From the NCBI RefSeq assembly GCF_024323335.1, contig NC_066581.1, forward strand, positions 177,561,330 to 177,625,329: a stretch of 64,000 nt of DNA, read 5' to 3'. This DNA is from Lathyrus oleraceus (taxonomy: Eukaryota > Streptophyta > Magnoliopsida > Fabales > Fabaceae). Below are positions 10,838 to 20,330 of this stretch, piece after piece (positions within the stretch are counted from its first letter, which is position 1; every line of letters begins with the position of its first letter). The notes under the pieces are model-generated. The model was not told the origin of the DNA, did no database searches, and was given only the letters and a program-made list of their open reading frames with translations. The position numbers were made by a program, and so were the translations under genes.

Positions 10838-12309
10838 TTCGTTTCTAGGTAATCAGTAACACCTTCCAGATGCCTAAGACTCCCGGTGACTTGCCGATCC
10901 AAATCTGCATACCGTTCATTTAGGCTTGTGGAGAGATTGTCGAGCCGCTCATTTTGGGTTTGAAGTTGACTGTTAATTTGAGCAAGTCGGTCATCTTGGG
11001 ATTGCATGAATGTTTGTTGGGCAAGTTGCATGCTTCGCATCATCTCCAACAGTTCCGAAGAGTCAGCTTGATGTGGAGGAGATGGAGGAAGTTCTTCCTC
11101 AACTTGGTGATATGGCTGGTAAAATTCACGTTGAGTTGTCCAACCTGAATGTTGCCATTCACCCCATCCACCCCATTGTGGAGCATTTTCTTCATATGTA
11201 TCCGGCTGCTGTACCCAAGCAGAGCCGGAGTAGTCATGCATGCCAACTGGTGAAGGACTTTCATCTCCACCAATGTAAGCATCATTGTGCCTTATTTCTT
11301 CTTCTTCTTCTTCGTCTTCTTGTTCTCTTTCCACTTCATCATCTTGTTCTTCACTTTCATCACTATCAACCCTTGGAGAAACATATCCTCTTCTAACAAA
11401 CTTGTATTTCTTCTGCTCCTTGCACCATACATAGCCCATCATAGACATGGTTTTTGTGCTAAACTCTTTGTCAGGTGAGATTGATTTGAGCGGGAAGGAT
11501 GGATGACTAACATTGGCAGATGTGAGGACTTCTTGGATGAAGGATCCGTAGGTAAGAGCGGTTCCTCGTCCGGAATCCCGAAGGCCATACATTCTACTGG
11601 CAATGTAGTATGGCTAGTTAATTTTTATCTTATTTTTCAGAATGTAAAGCAAATGAACTTCGGGTTGTTCGACTCTAGAGAGACCGCCCTTCTTGGGCCG
11701 CAGGATGCGTGAGACAATCCAGTGGAGAATCCTTTCCCCGGCGCCCAGTTTGCCTGCAGTGACGGTTCGTGGGAACAAGTCACTCTGCACAAAATCGTCA
11801 GGATATGGCTCTTCGAACATGTCATTTAATGCACTCTTAAACTCATAGCCATCAATGTGGTGAGAATCAGTCACTTCAGGCAGGGGGTTTCCAGCATCAT
11901 CCACAGACAAATCAAAATATCTATTCCAAAAGTTTGATTTAACTGATACCTTAGCAGAGCCAACTTTGGAGGAGAGTTTGTGTCCGCGAAAATTCTCATG
12001 AAGACCGGAGTAGAAGACTCGGACAAGGTCTTCACTGTATTGAGAGTTGCACTCCAAGAAATTTATGAAGCCTTGATGCTGCAACAGGCCCACGATTCGA
12101 GCGAGTTGCATGCGTTCAGCGGTAAGCTTGTAGAACGCATGTTGTGGCACAACTCCTCGTTTACCTATGTCTTTGTTGAAGATTTCAACACGAGCAGGTG
12201 GAACGAGAGATACGGCAGATATGGGAAGAGATACACCGGATGATTCACGTGGTCTCTTGCCGGAAGGTCTGCGTGATGAAGAAGCCATTTGAGAGGGTTT
12301 TGAAGCCAA
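10831..12309 (-). pseudogene. Sirevirus extra ORF in the env position, one stop, truncated end
   Basis: ORF from an ATG at 12309, interrupted by one in-frame TAG (11614-11616), then continuing in frame to 10831. The N-terminal part is basic and serine-rich. The first half (FNKDIGKRGV to HLLYILKNK) resembles the plant transposon protein family found in many retroelement ORFs. The second half has an acidic Glu/Asp run (around 11290-11340), Trp/Gly-rich sequence and a Gln-rich probable coiled coil near the C terminus. I see no signal peptide or membrane span, so a classical envelope role is not supported. The last codon and stop come from adjoining Ogre DNA, so the true C terminus is lost. Similar ORFs occupy this position in SIRE1-like elements; their function is unknown. 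Confidence 0.75.
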
Positions 12310-12388
12310 GTGTTTGGGTTTGGAGAGTGGTGTAAGGTTTAGAGAGTGATCCTTCTAGAGAGAGATTTTTCAATTAATAGTGGGAAGG

Positions 12389-12419
12389 TTAGGGTTTTGG
12401 GAAGATGGAAGAATATAGA
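12389..12419 (-). promoter_or_regulatory. Candidate internal promoter core for the extra ORF
   Basis: On the minus strand CTATATTC is followed within 15-20 bases by AAACCCTAA (telo-box) and then a pyrimidine-rich leader before the ATG about 100 bases downstream. The arrangement resembles a plant gene promoter and 5' UTR. Transcription from here is inference. Confidence 0.4.
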
Positions 12420-12555
12420 GCACTGGCTAGTGGGTAGGTGCAGGTTACAATGTAGTGGGTAGTTGGAAGGGTGTGGAGTGTAAATGCACGGTTAATGATG
12501 GAATGCATGAGTGATGATTCAAATTTTTCTGCAGAAAAATGGAATTTTCGAGCGA

Positions 12556-12660
12556 TGCGTCGACCATACCCCTGTATGCGTCGACGCATACTTTTTGATT
12601 TTTGAAAGTATGCAGAAATTAATTATCATGCGTCGACCATAACCCTGCTGCGGTCGACTC
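12556..12660 (-). repeat. Second TGCGTCGAC palindrome cluster, internal
   Basis: Contains the perfect 16-bp palindrome TATGCGTCGACGCATA (12575-12590), two TGCGTCGACC variants (12556 and 12629) and GGTCGACTC near 12652. It is the same motif family as in the LTR U3, about 250-350 bases upstream of the extra ORF's start codon. Confidence 0.8.
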
Positions 12661-12960
12661 ATACTGTACAAATTTTCATTTTCCACTATTTAGCACATGC
12701 AATGACCAGTTTGATGCATAAACAACAGTACATATAACAATACACAACCAAATGGATATATTAATAGTATACATATATAAAACACATCATTTTGAGATAA
12801 AATTTTGAAGTCATGATTTTTAGCAGAGATATAGAGAAAGAGGAACAATATCACCTTAATGCTGAAGTGACTTAGTGAACATTAGACATGTGCTTGCAAC
12901 AACAGAAATTTGTTAGAAGTACAGTATTAAGGCTTAAGATGGAAGAATGTAAACAGCAGT

Positions 12961-15900
12961 TTAGAGTGCCCGTTCCGAAATATCGAGGATGCCAAGTTCT
13001 CGGCGAATATGAAAGAAAGGTTCATTTGCTAGCGGCTTTGTGAAAATGTCCGCTAGTTGATTTTCAGTGTTTACGTGTTCAAACACGATGTCACCTTTCT
13101 CTACATGATCCCGAAGAAAGTGGTGTCGAATTTCGATATGCTTAGTGCGAGAATGTAGCACAGGATTTTTGGTTAGGTTAATAGCACTCGTGTTGTCACA
13201 AAATATGGGAATACGTTTCAGTTTTAGGTTAAAATCCAATAGTTGTTGCTTAATCCATAAGATTTGGGCACAGCAACTACCGGCTGCAACGTATTCCGCT
13301 TCGGCGGTTGACAAAGCAACAGAAACTTGTTTCTTGCTATGCCAACTAACCAAAGAGTTTGAAAAAAGATGGCAAGTGCCACTTGTACTTTTCCTATCCG
13401 ATTTGCAACCGGCAAAGTCGGAATCGGAAAAACCTACCAAAGAGCAATCATTACCTTTGGAATACCATAGTCCGTACTTCGGAGTACCTGATAAATATCG
13501 AAGTATCCGTTTAACGGCTTTTAAATGGAATTCCTTGGGACATGATTGGTATCTAGCACACATGCAAACGCTAAACATAATATCGGGACGAGAAGCAGTA
13601 AGATAAAGGAGTGAACCAATCATACCTCTATACCGTTTTACATCTACTTCCTTACCGTCTTCGTCTTTGTTCAAGTTGGTACACGTAGGCATGGGGGTGT
13701 CTATGGCCTTAGCTTTTGCCATGTCAAATCTCTTGATAAGGTCCAAACAATACTTTGTCTCGCTCACGAAAGTTCCTTCTTTGAGCTGTTTGATTTGTAG
13801 ACCGAGGAAGTATGTGAGCTCCCCCATCATACTCATCTCGAACTCACCCTGCATAAGGTCAGAAAACTCTCTCACAAGTTTCATGTTAGTAGATCCAAAA
13901 ATGATATCATCCACATAAATTTGCACTAGTATCAAGTGCTTTCCTTGACGTTTAATGAAGAGGGTTGTGTCAACCTTTCCTCTTGAGTAACCTTGATCTA
14001 ATAGGAACTTGCTTAGTCTCTCATACCAAGCTCTAGGAGCTTGTTTGAGACCGTACAAAGCCCTTTTTAGCTTATAAACATGATCATGATACTCATGGGA
14101 TTCGAAACCCGGAGGTTGTGCGACATACACTTCTTCATTTATGTGACCGTTAAGGAAGGCACTTTTTACATCCATTTGAAATAGCTTAAAATCCTTTGCA
14201 CAAGCGAAGGCAAGGAGAAGGCGTATAGCCTCGAGTCGGGCAACCGGCGCATAAGTTTCCTCATAGTCGATGCCTTCCTCTTGGTTATACCCTTGCGCGA
14301 CTAAACGCGCCTTATTACGGGTTATTACCCCGTTTTCGTCCAGCTTGTTCCTAAACACCCATCGGGTGCCGATTACTCGATGATCTCACGGAGGAGGGAC
14401 AAGGTCCCAAACCTCATTTATGGTGAACTGGTTAAGTTCCTCCTGCATTGATAAAAACCAGTGTTCATCGAGTAGGGCTTCTTTAGGGTTTTTAGGCTCC
14501 ATCTGCGAAACGAAAGCGAAGTGATAACAGAAATTACTTAGCTTGGATCGAGTTGTTACACCCTTTGTGATATCTCCGATAATGTTGTCGATTGGATGAT
14601 CTTTAGAAGACTCCCAAGCTTGTGGAAGATCATCGTTTGAAGGCGGATGATCTACCTTGGTTTCATCATGGAGTACATCTTTGTCCTCCTCAATTTTGAT
14701 TGTGTCGGGTTGATCAATCCCCGGCTCGCCATTATTGAGTATGTCTTTGGTAGATGTACCTGCACCATGAAAAACACTATCCTTTCCGACGTTTCTCGGA
14801 TTGGATTCATCAAAGGTAACATGCACAGACTCTTCTACTGTAAGTAATCGCTTGTTGTAAATTCTATATGCTTTGCTAGATTGAGAGTATCCGAGGAAGA
14901 TACCTTCGTCGGCCTTAGAATCGAATTTCCCTAAGTTTTCCTTTCCATTGTTTAACACAAAACATTTGCAACCAAAGACATGAAGGTGAGAAACATTTGG
15001 CTTTTGCCCTTTTAAAAGTTCATACGGTGTTTTGTTTAGAATGGGGCGAATGAGCACCCTATTCAAAACGTAACAAGCCGTACTAATGGCGTCGGCCCAA
15101 AAATATTTTGGTAAGCCACTTTCATTGATCATTGTTCTTCCCAATTCTTCCAAAATTCGATTTTTACGCTCCACAACCCCATTTTGTTGAGGAGTGCGTG
15201 GAGCGGAGAAGTTATGATCAATCCCATGGTTACCGCAATATTCTTCAAATAGGTGATTTTCAAATTCACCTCCATGATCGCTTCTAATTGCAACAATGTT
15301 TGTATTTAGTTTATTTTGAGAGAGTTTAGCAAATCGTTCAAAGGCGGCGAATGTGTCACTCTTACTTACTAAGAAAATAGTCCAACAAAATCGAGAAAAG
15401 TCGTCCACTATTACGAAACCGTAATAGTTTCCTCCTAGACTCTTAATCCTAGATGGCCCAAATAAATCCATATGGAGAAGCTCGAGAGGTCTCGTTGTTG
15501 AAACGATGTTTTTGGATTTAAAAGAGATCCTCGTTTGCTTCCCCTTTTGACAAGCATCACAAAGGTGATCCTTGGTGAACTTAATTTTGGGGAGACCTAG
15601 GACTAGATCTTTTGAGACTATTTTGTTAAGTAAGTCAAAATTAACATGTGCTAAACGTCTATGCCATAACCCTGAATCTTCATTCATTGTTACAAGACAT
15701 TTGTCACTTGTTAACGATACTTCATTTAAGTCAAGCATATAGACATTGTTCACACGAAGACCATTAAACATGCTCTTCTTATCATCAGTATGCACAATTT
15801 TGCAACAATCTTTTGAAAACGATACATTGTATCCTTTGTCGCATAACTGACTGATGCTAAGTAGGTTATGTTTAAGACCTTCGACAAGCAATACGTCAGA

Positions 15901-16110
15901 AATAGTAGTGGAAGAGGGATTACCTACACTACCTTTACCAAGTATTGCTCCTCGGTTATTGTCACCATAAGTTACATATCCCTTCTTCTTAGCCACGAAG
16001 TCAATGAAGAGAGATATGTCTCCTGACATATGCCTTGAGCATCCACTATCGAGAACCCATCTTCTCTCGGTAGTCTCGAGGCATTGTACCTGTGATAAGA
16101 TAATTAACAA
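12961..16110 (-). pseudogene. pol: Sirevirus pol (protease, integrase, RT, RNase H)
   Basis: One reading frame broken by a single TGA at 14386-14388. Domains in order: copia protease with VLDSGCSRHMSG; integrase with HHCC finger (WHRRLAH to CDACQKGK) and DDE core (LHMDLFGP, RSDHGGEF, PQQNGVVERKNR); then after the stop RT with YVDDIIFGS and RNase H with [10 protein letters not shown] and DIFTKPL near the end. All catalytic motifs I looked for are present. The stop sits in the linker between integrase and RT, where a CGA codon would be usual. A frame break also separates it from upstream gag sequence near 16100-16120, so full-length polyprotein cannot be made. Confidence 0.92.
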
Positions 16111-16619
16111 AAGGAGGTACCCAATGGCTTATTGGGTCCTGAGTGGTGAGAAGCAAATTGGTTGCATTTGGGCATCCATTGATAAATGCCTTTAGGAACT
16201 AAAAATCTCCTAAATCTACACTTAGCAATGGAATGACCTTTCTTGCAACAATAAAGACAAGAGAACTTTTCATTTTGATTACTTTTGCTATCTTCATCCT
16301 TTATAACATATTTGTACTTTTGATATGGATTAACCATACTTGTTCGAAAATTAGATTTATCAATAGCAAAAGTAATCTTGGGCTCAAGAGCCTTGTTAAG
16401 TTTGGCTTTTAGGTTCCTTACTTCACTTTGCCAAATGTAACAAGTATCGCACCCAAAGTTCATCATTCTACTTTTAAGGTCCTCATAACTAGTTTTTGTG
16501 CTTTCCACTATAGAAGCCTTAAGTGCCTCAAGTTTCCTTTCGGATTCTTGAATTTTTTGTTCTAAATGAGAGAAAATTTTCTTATTTGATATGTTACTTT
16601 TTACTTTCGGATTAACCAT
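16104..16619 (-). pseudogene. gag: Sirevirus gag C-terminal part, frame-shifted
   Basis: About 170 codons starting at an ATG that overlaps the upstream gag stop by eight bases (16612-16619), in a different frame. It has a charged helical stretch, probably coiled coil (HLEQKIQESERKLEALK), and a second zinc knuckle, CLYCCKKGHSIAKC. It ends out of frame with pol at 16104. Sirevirus gag normally carries both features in one protein, so this looks like gag split by small indels. A programmed frameshift at the first overlap cannot be excluded. Confidence 0.75.
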
Positions 16620-17613
16620 ACTTTTTATTCATCGGACAGTCCGGTTTGTAGTGACCCGGCTTTCCACACTTGTAGCACGACCCTCTAGTTGTTTTTCCTT
16701 TGGAGTCATCATTTTTGGAGAACCTAGATTGCTTCCGGAAGTTAACTAAGTTCTTCTCGGAATGTTGGATGCCGTTCTTTCTCACGTAACGGTTGTAGCG
16801 TTTGACGAACAGCCCCATATCTTCACTCTTGTCCTCTTCTTCTTCGTCACTCGTAGAATAATCACTTTGCTCTTTTGCTTGAGACTTTGAGGAGGAAGTC
16901 TTTAGAGCAATTGATTTCTTTTCGCTCACCTTGGCTTTGTCTTTCTTATCTTTCCTTTCATGTTGTTCCAAGCTTAATAGAACTTGTTCGTGCTCTTGTA
17001 GTTTGCCGAACAATGTTGTTAAGTCCAAAATGGTAAGATCGTTTGCCTCTTTGATGGCGGTCACTTTTGGCTGCCATTCCCTGTTAAGACATCTTAAGAT
17101 TTTATTAGTAGCAACATCATTGGAAATAGGTTTACCTAGTGAATGTAATCGATTGATTAGATGAGTGAATCTCTTTTGCATGTCGGCAATGGTTTCCCCT
17201 TGCTCCATGAAAAAGAGATCAAACTCTTGCGTTAGTGTATTGATTCTAGCCAATTTAACATCGTTCGTCCCCTCATGGGCAATTTGAAGTGAATCCCACA
17301 TGGCCTTAGCAGTAGGACAATGGGATACACGATAGTATTCGTCTACCCCTAATGAGGAGATTAAGATGTTTTTGGCTTTCCAATCATAGTTGTATTTCTT
17401 TTCATCATCATCGGTCCATTGTGCTTCAGGCTTAGGCACTATTTCATTATTCTCATTGGTCATGGTTATTTCAATTGGACCATTGAGAATAACATTCCAT
17501 ATTTTTCTATCTATGGAATTTATGTGCACCCGCATACAGTCTTTCCAATAACTATAATTTTCACCATTGAAAACGGGAGCTCTATTGTAAGCCCCTTTAG
17601 GTTCGTTAGCCAT
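16612..17613 (-). CDS. gag: Sirevirus gag, N-terminal part
   Basis: 333 codons from a true ATG at 17611-17613. It carries the copia gag region (NGENYSYWK near the N terminus, then an MQKRFTHLINRL-type segment), an acidic Ser/Asp/Glu stretch and the zinc knuckle CYKCGKPGHYKPDC just before its end. The protein forms the particle and binds RNA. It stops where the coiled-coil continuation begins in another frame. The start lies 58 bases from the 5' LTR, with only the primer site between. Confidence 0.88.
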   Translation of the reverse strand: MANEPKGAYNRAPVFNGENYSYWKDCMRVHINSIDRKIWNVILNGPIEITMTNENNEIVPKPEAQWTDDDEKKYNYDWKAKNILISSLGVDEYYRVSHCPTAKAMWDSLQIAHEGTNDVKLARINTLTQEFDLFFMEQGETIADMQKRFTHLINRLHSLGKPISNDVATNKILRCLNREWQPKVTAIKEANDLTILDLTTLFGKLQEHEQVLLSLEQHERKDKKDKAKVSEKKSIALKTSSSKSQAKEQSDYSTSDEEEEDKSEDMGLFVKRYNRYVRKNGIQHSEKNLVNFRKQSRFSKNDDSKGKTTRGSCYKCGKPGHYKPDCPMNKKYG

Positions 17614-17655
17614 TTTCTATCAACGTTGTATTTTTGAAGCACGGAGTGAACCGGA

Positions 17656-17668
17656 GCTCCTGATACCA
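17656..17668 (-). other. Sirevirus primer binding site (tRNA-Met type)
   Basis: The minus strand reads TGGTATCAGGAGC two bases inside the LTR terminus at 17671. Confidence 0.9.
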
Positions 17669-18916
17669 CTTGTTAGACTATGGCACGGATCTAGAAGGGG
17701 GGGTTGAATAGATCCCAATTAAAAAATTGAATCGGCGCTACCAATTTAAAAGAAAAATTGGTTTTAAAAATGTTTTTAGGTGCGGAAGCGGCCGAGGAAA
17801 ATTAGTCTAAAAACGAACCGTTATTGGAAAACCGGATATGCGTTAAGCTAATGGATATTTGATTGAAAGAGATACAATTCACTACACACAATGCACAATC
17901 AATTTTATAGTTCACTTATTTGCAAACCTAGTTCCAATGAATCAAAATACCAAATTGAAATACAATGCAAACTTAAGGCAACTTTAGCTTAGGCAATTTT
18001 ACAAACACTTGGTGTGCACAAACACTCCAAGTGATTTTTGAGTTGAGTAAGTGATTCGATTTATCCTAGTACAATATGTTATTGTACTTAGTATTCCAAC
18101 AACAGTTTGCAACACTTTCTCAACTTAAATCAATGTTTGTCAGAAAATTGCTTAAACTAAAATCACTTAAATTTTAAGCTGAAAATTAAATTGTGCAGAA
18201 AATTAAAGAAGACAGAGATTTGATGAGGCAGTTCCCCCGCCGTCCTCGCTTCGGGGTACGTCTGCCCTCAATTCTAAAAATAGAATTGAGATGATCAATA
18301 GATATAACCTGTGATGTTTAATCGTTTTTACAAGGAGTGCAGAGTATGTAAACAACAGAATTTCCAATATGTTGAATGATACTTCTTCTCCTTGCCCCTT
18401 GATTCAAGATGAATCAAGACCTTTGATTGTTGATGTTTGACCTCCGTTTCCTGCCACTCGTTGATGAACCTTCCGTTCTTCAACCCCTTGGCCCGGCTGA
18501 TCACGAACACGAACGAATCAAACCCGGATTCTTCACTACTCAAACACCGACTCCGCTACTAAACTGATGAAGACTTTCTCTCATCAGTTACCTTCGCTCA
18601 GCTGAGAGATAATGAAGCAACCCATCCAAAAACCCCCAAACGCAAACCGGTATTGGAGGATAAAACCCTAATGGTTTTATTCAAGAAAGAACCTGTCAAG
18701 ACTTCAACTCGAACTCGATTCTTCAATCGCTACCTCGAACCTTATCACCCTCAAACTGTCACAAATCGCATCAAAAGTTGTTGTGTGCAGTTGATGAATT
18801 TCGGACTGTTGAAGATGAAGATGATGAATCTTTGACAACTATTTCACTCTTTCTTGTTTCCTTGAACACTTGTACTCAAAAATTCAAATGTTAGTTAATA
18901 GAAGTGTTTTTACTTC

Positions 18917-18924
18917 TATTTATA
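18917..18924 (-). promoter_or_regulatory. TATA box of the Sirevirus 5' LTR
   Basis: TATAAATA on the minus strand, 65 bases downstream of the 18989-19203 palindrome cluster. As the 5' LTR copy, this is the one that would drive the element's transcript. Confidence 0.65.
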
Positions 18925-18988
18925 GTAACAGACAAAACCAAACAGACATAACAGAAATTTAAACTTTGAAATAACTCAGAAAACTGAG

Positions 18989-19203
18989 GTTGCGCGCGAA
19001 CGGTCGACCATAGGGTCAGCGCACGCTGACCCGTGGGGCACGCGCCGACTGCATGCGTCGACGCAAGGGATTTTTGCGCCGACCCGTGAGTTAAGCGTCG
19101 ACCCTATGCGTCGACGCAAAGGGTTCTTGCGCTGACTCCCTCCAATTTGGGCAGAGCCTTTGCGCCGACCCGTGAGCTTTGAGCTGACCCCTATGGTCGA
19201 CTC
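18989..19203 (-). promoter_or_regulatory. TGCGTCGACGCA motif cluster in U3 (copy 2)
   Basis: Same array as at 8737-8951, with both perfect palindromes unchanged. The region is GC-rich and CpG-rich inside an AT-rich LTR. Confidence 0.75.
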
Positions 19204-19427
19204 AAAGCCTTTAAATCTGCAAAAAAGCTGTGGTTAGTGATTTTCATATATTTGGTCATGATCACGCTTTGTTTATATGTCTTTAATAATTATAGTAGCT
19301 TTAGGATAACGTGAAAAAGGATATGGTGGGTAATGTGATGCATTTGTTCGTAGACTTGCATGATGGTCTTTTGTCATCATCGAAACTTGACATCGTATGT
19401 TGTATGAGACTTTGTCTTTACAACAGA

Positions 19428-20330
19428 GAGAATCCGTGAAATAAATCAATGGAAGGACTCGAGCTGACTCGAAGATGCATGCATTTGGGAATATGCCAAT
19501 ACAGCAAAATTATCCGTAACGGGTACTTCGGATAAAAATCCGGACTCAGGTGGGGATGTCCACTAAGGACTCAGCTGAGGAAATAACAAATGAGGTATTA
19601 CCGGTTACTGGGTAATAAACTCAAAAAGAGATCATGTGATCCCACCGGCATAAGGGTGAGGGAAAAACATTCTCCGGGAGAATGAATATCTAAGACCGGT
19701 ACAAGGGTGAGAGATATCAAACATCCAAAACGTCTGAGGAAGACCTAAAAGGTACATTTCAACTCAAGGATTCTGACTTCACAGGGGACAAAAAGGCCAT
19801 AATAGGGAGCAGAAGGAAGGAACACCAGGGATGCCGGTTACTGGGCATATAATAGGTGACCAACCAAAACGTGAGATGGGGAATATTCTCAAGACACTCA
19901 TCATCCGAAAGAGGGCTAAAAGAAAACTCGATTATGGGATGGACATTCAATTCCAAAAAGGGATACGAATCTTACTCAACTGGGGAAGAACAAAAGGCTT
20001 CGACCAAAAAGTGCATGAGATATATTATCTATTACCGTCAGAATATATATAATATACTCGCATGGAAGATTATCCACAACCGGTTACTGGGTTAATAAAG
20101 GATAAATCGACCGACAAAGAAAGGCATCGGGATACCGAAACTAGGTATATAAAGATGACCATTCAGGGGAACAACAAACATTACCGGCAATCGGTATATG
20201 AAAGATGACTTGCTGGGGATAAAATGCCTGATCAGAGCAATTATCCAAAAGAATGAGGGAATATCAACACCAAATATTGGATAATGATAACCGTCAAGGA
20301 GGGGATTACATCTACCGGATACTGGGTAGA
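19428..20330 (-). other. Ogre A 3' UTR, right part
   Basis: Non-coding. It holds short inverted repeats such as TATTACC-(8)-GGTAATA, ATGCC-(8)-GGCAT and TTATCCG-(12)-CGGATAA, at offset +10,252 from their copies at 9344, 9579 and 9258. Apparent ORFs here are read-through of repeats. The first part of the 3' UTR and the end of integrase are missing, since integrase joins 3' UTR-type sequence near 20330. Confidence 0.8.

Larger units (their letters stand above)
12310..12960 (-). other. Linker between pol and the extra ORF
   Basis: No coding sequence. It carries a GC-rich palindrome cluster (12556-12660), then toward the ORF a TATA-like CTATATTC (12412-12419), a telo-box AAACCCTAA (12389-12397) and a CT-rich leader just before the ATG at 12309. 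Confidence 0.7.
10838..19422 (-). mobile_element. Sirevirus (SIRE/Maximus-type Ty1/copia), 3'-truncated
   Basis: In minus order: 5' LTR (17671-19422), tRNA-Met primer site, gag, pol (PR-INT-RT-RH) and an extra ORF in the env position. The 3' UTR, polypurine tract and attached 3' LTR are missing because sequence switches to duplicated Ogre A at 10837. ACAGA follows the 5' LTR at 19423-19427, matching the duplication at the solo LTR. The extra 3' ORF and a gag with coiled coil and zinc knuckles are hallmarks of Sireviruses. Confidence 0.88.
17671..19422 (-). repeat. Sirevirus 5' LTR, 1752 bp
   Basis: Same sequence as the solo LTR at 7420-9170 apart from about three visible differences. It runs from TGTTAGAC to CTTTACA. 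ACAGA follows at 19423-19427. The U3 palindrome cluster is at 18989-19203 and the TATA box at 18917-18924. Confidence 0.92.

Noticed and set aside
10831..12309. A host gene captured between transposons
   Set aside because: Position after copia RNase H, same strand, and similarity to the extra ORF of Sireviruses make it part of the element.
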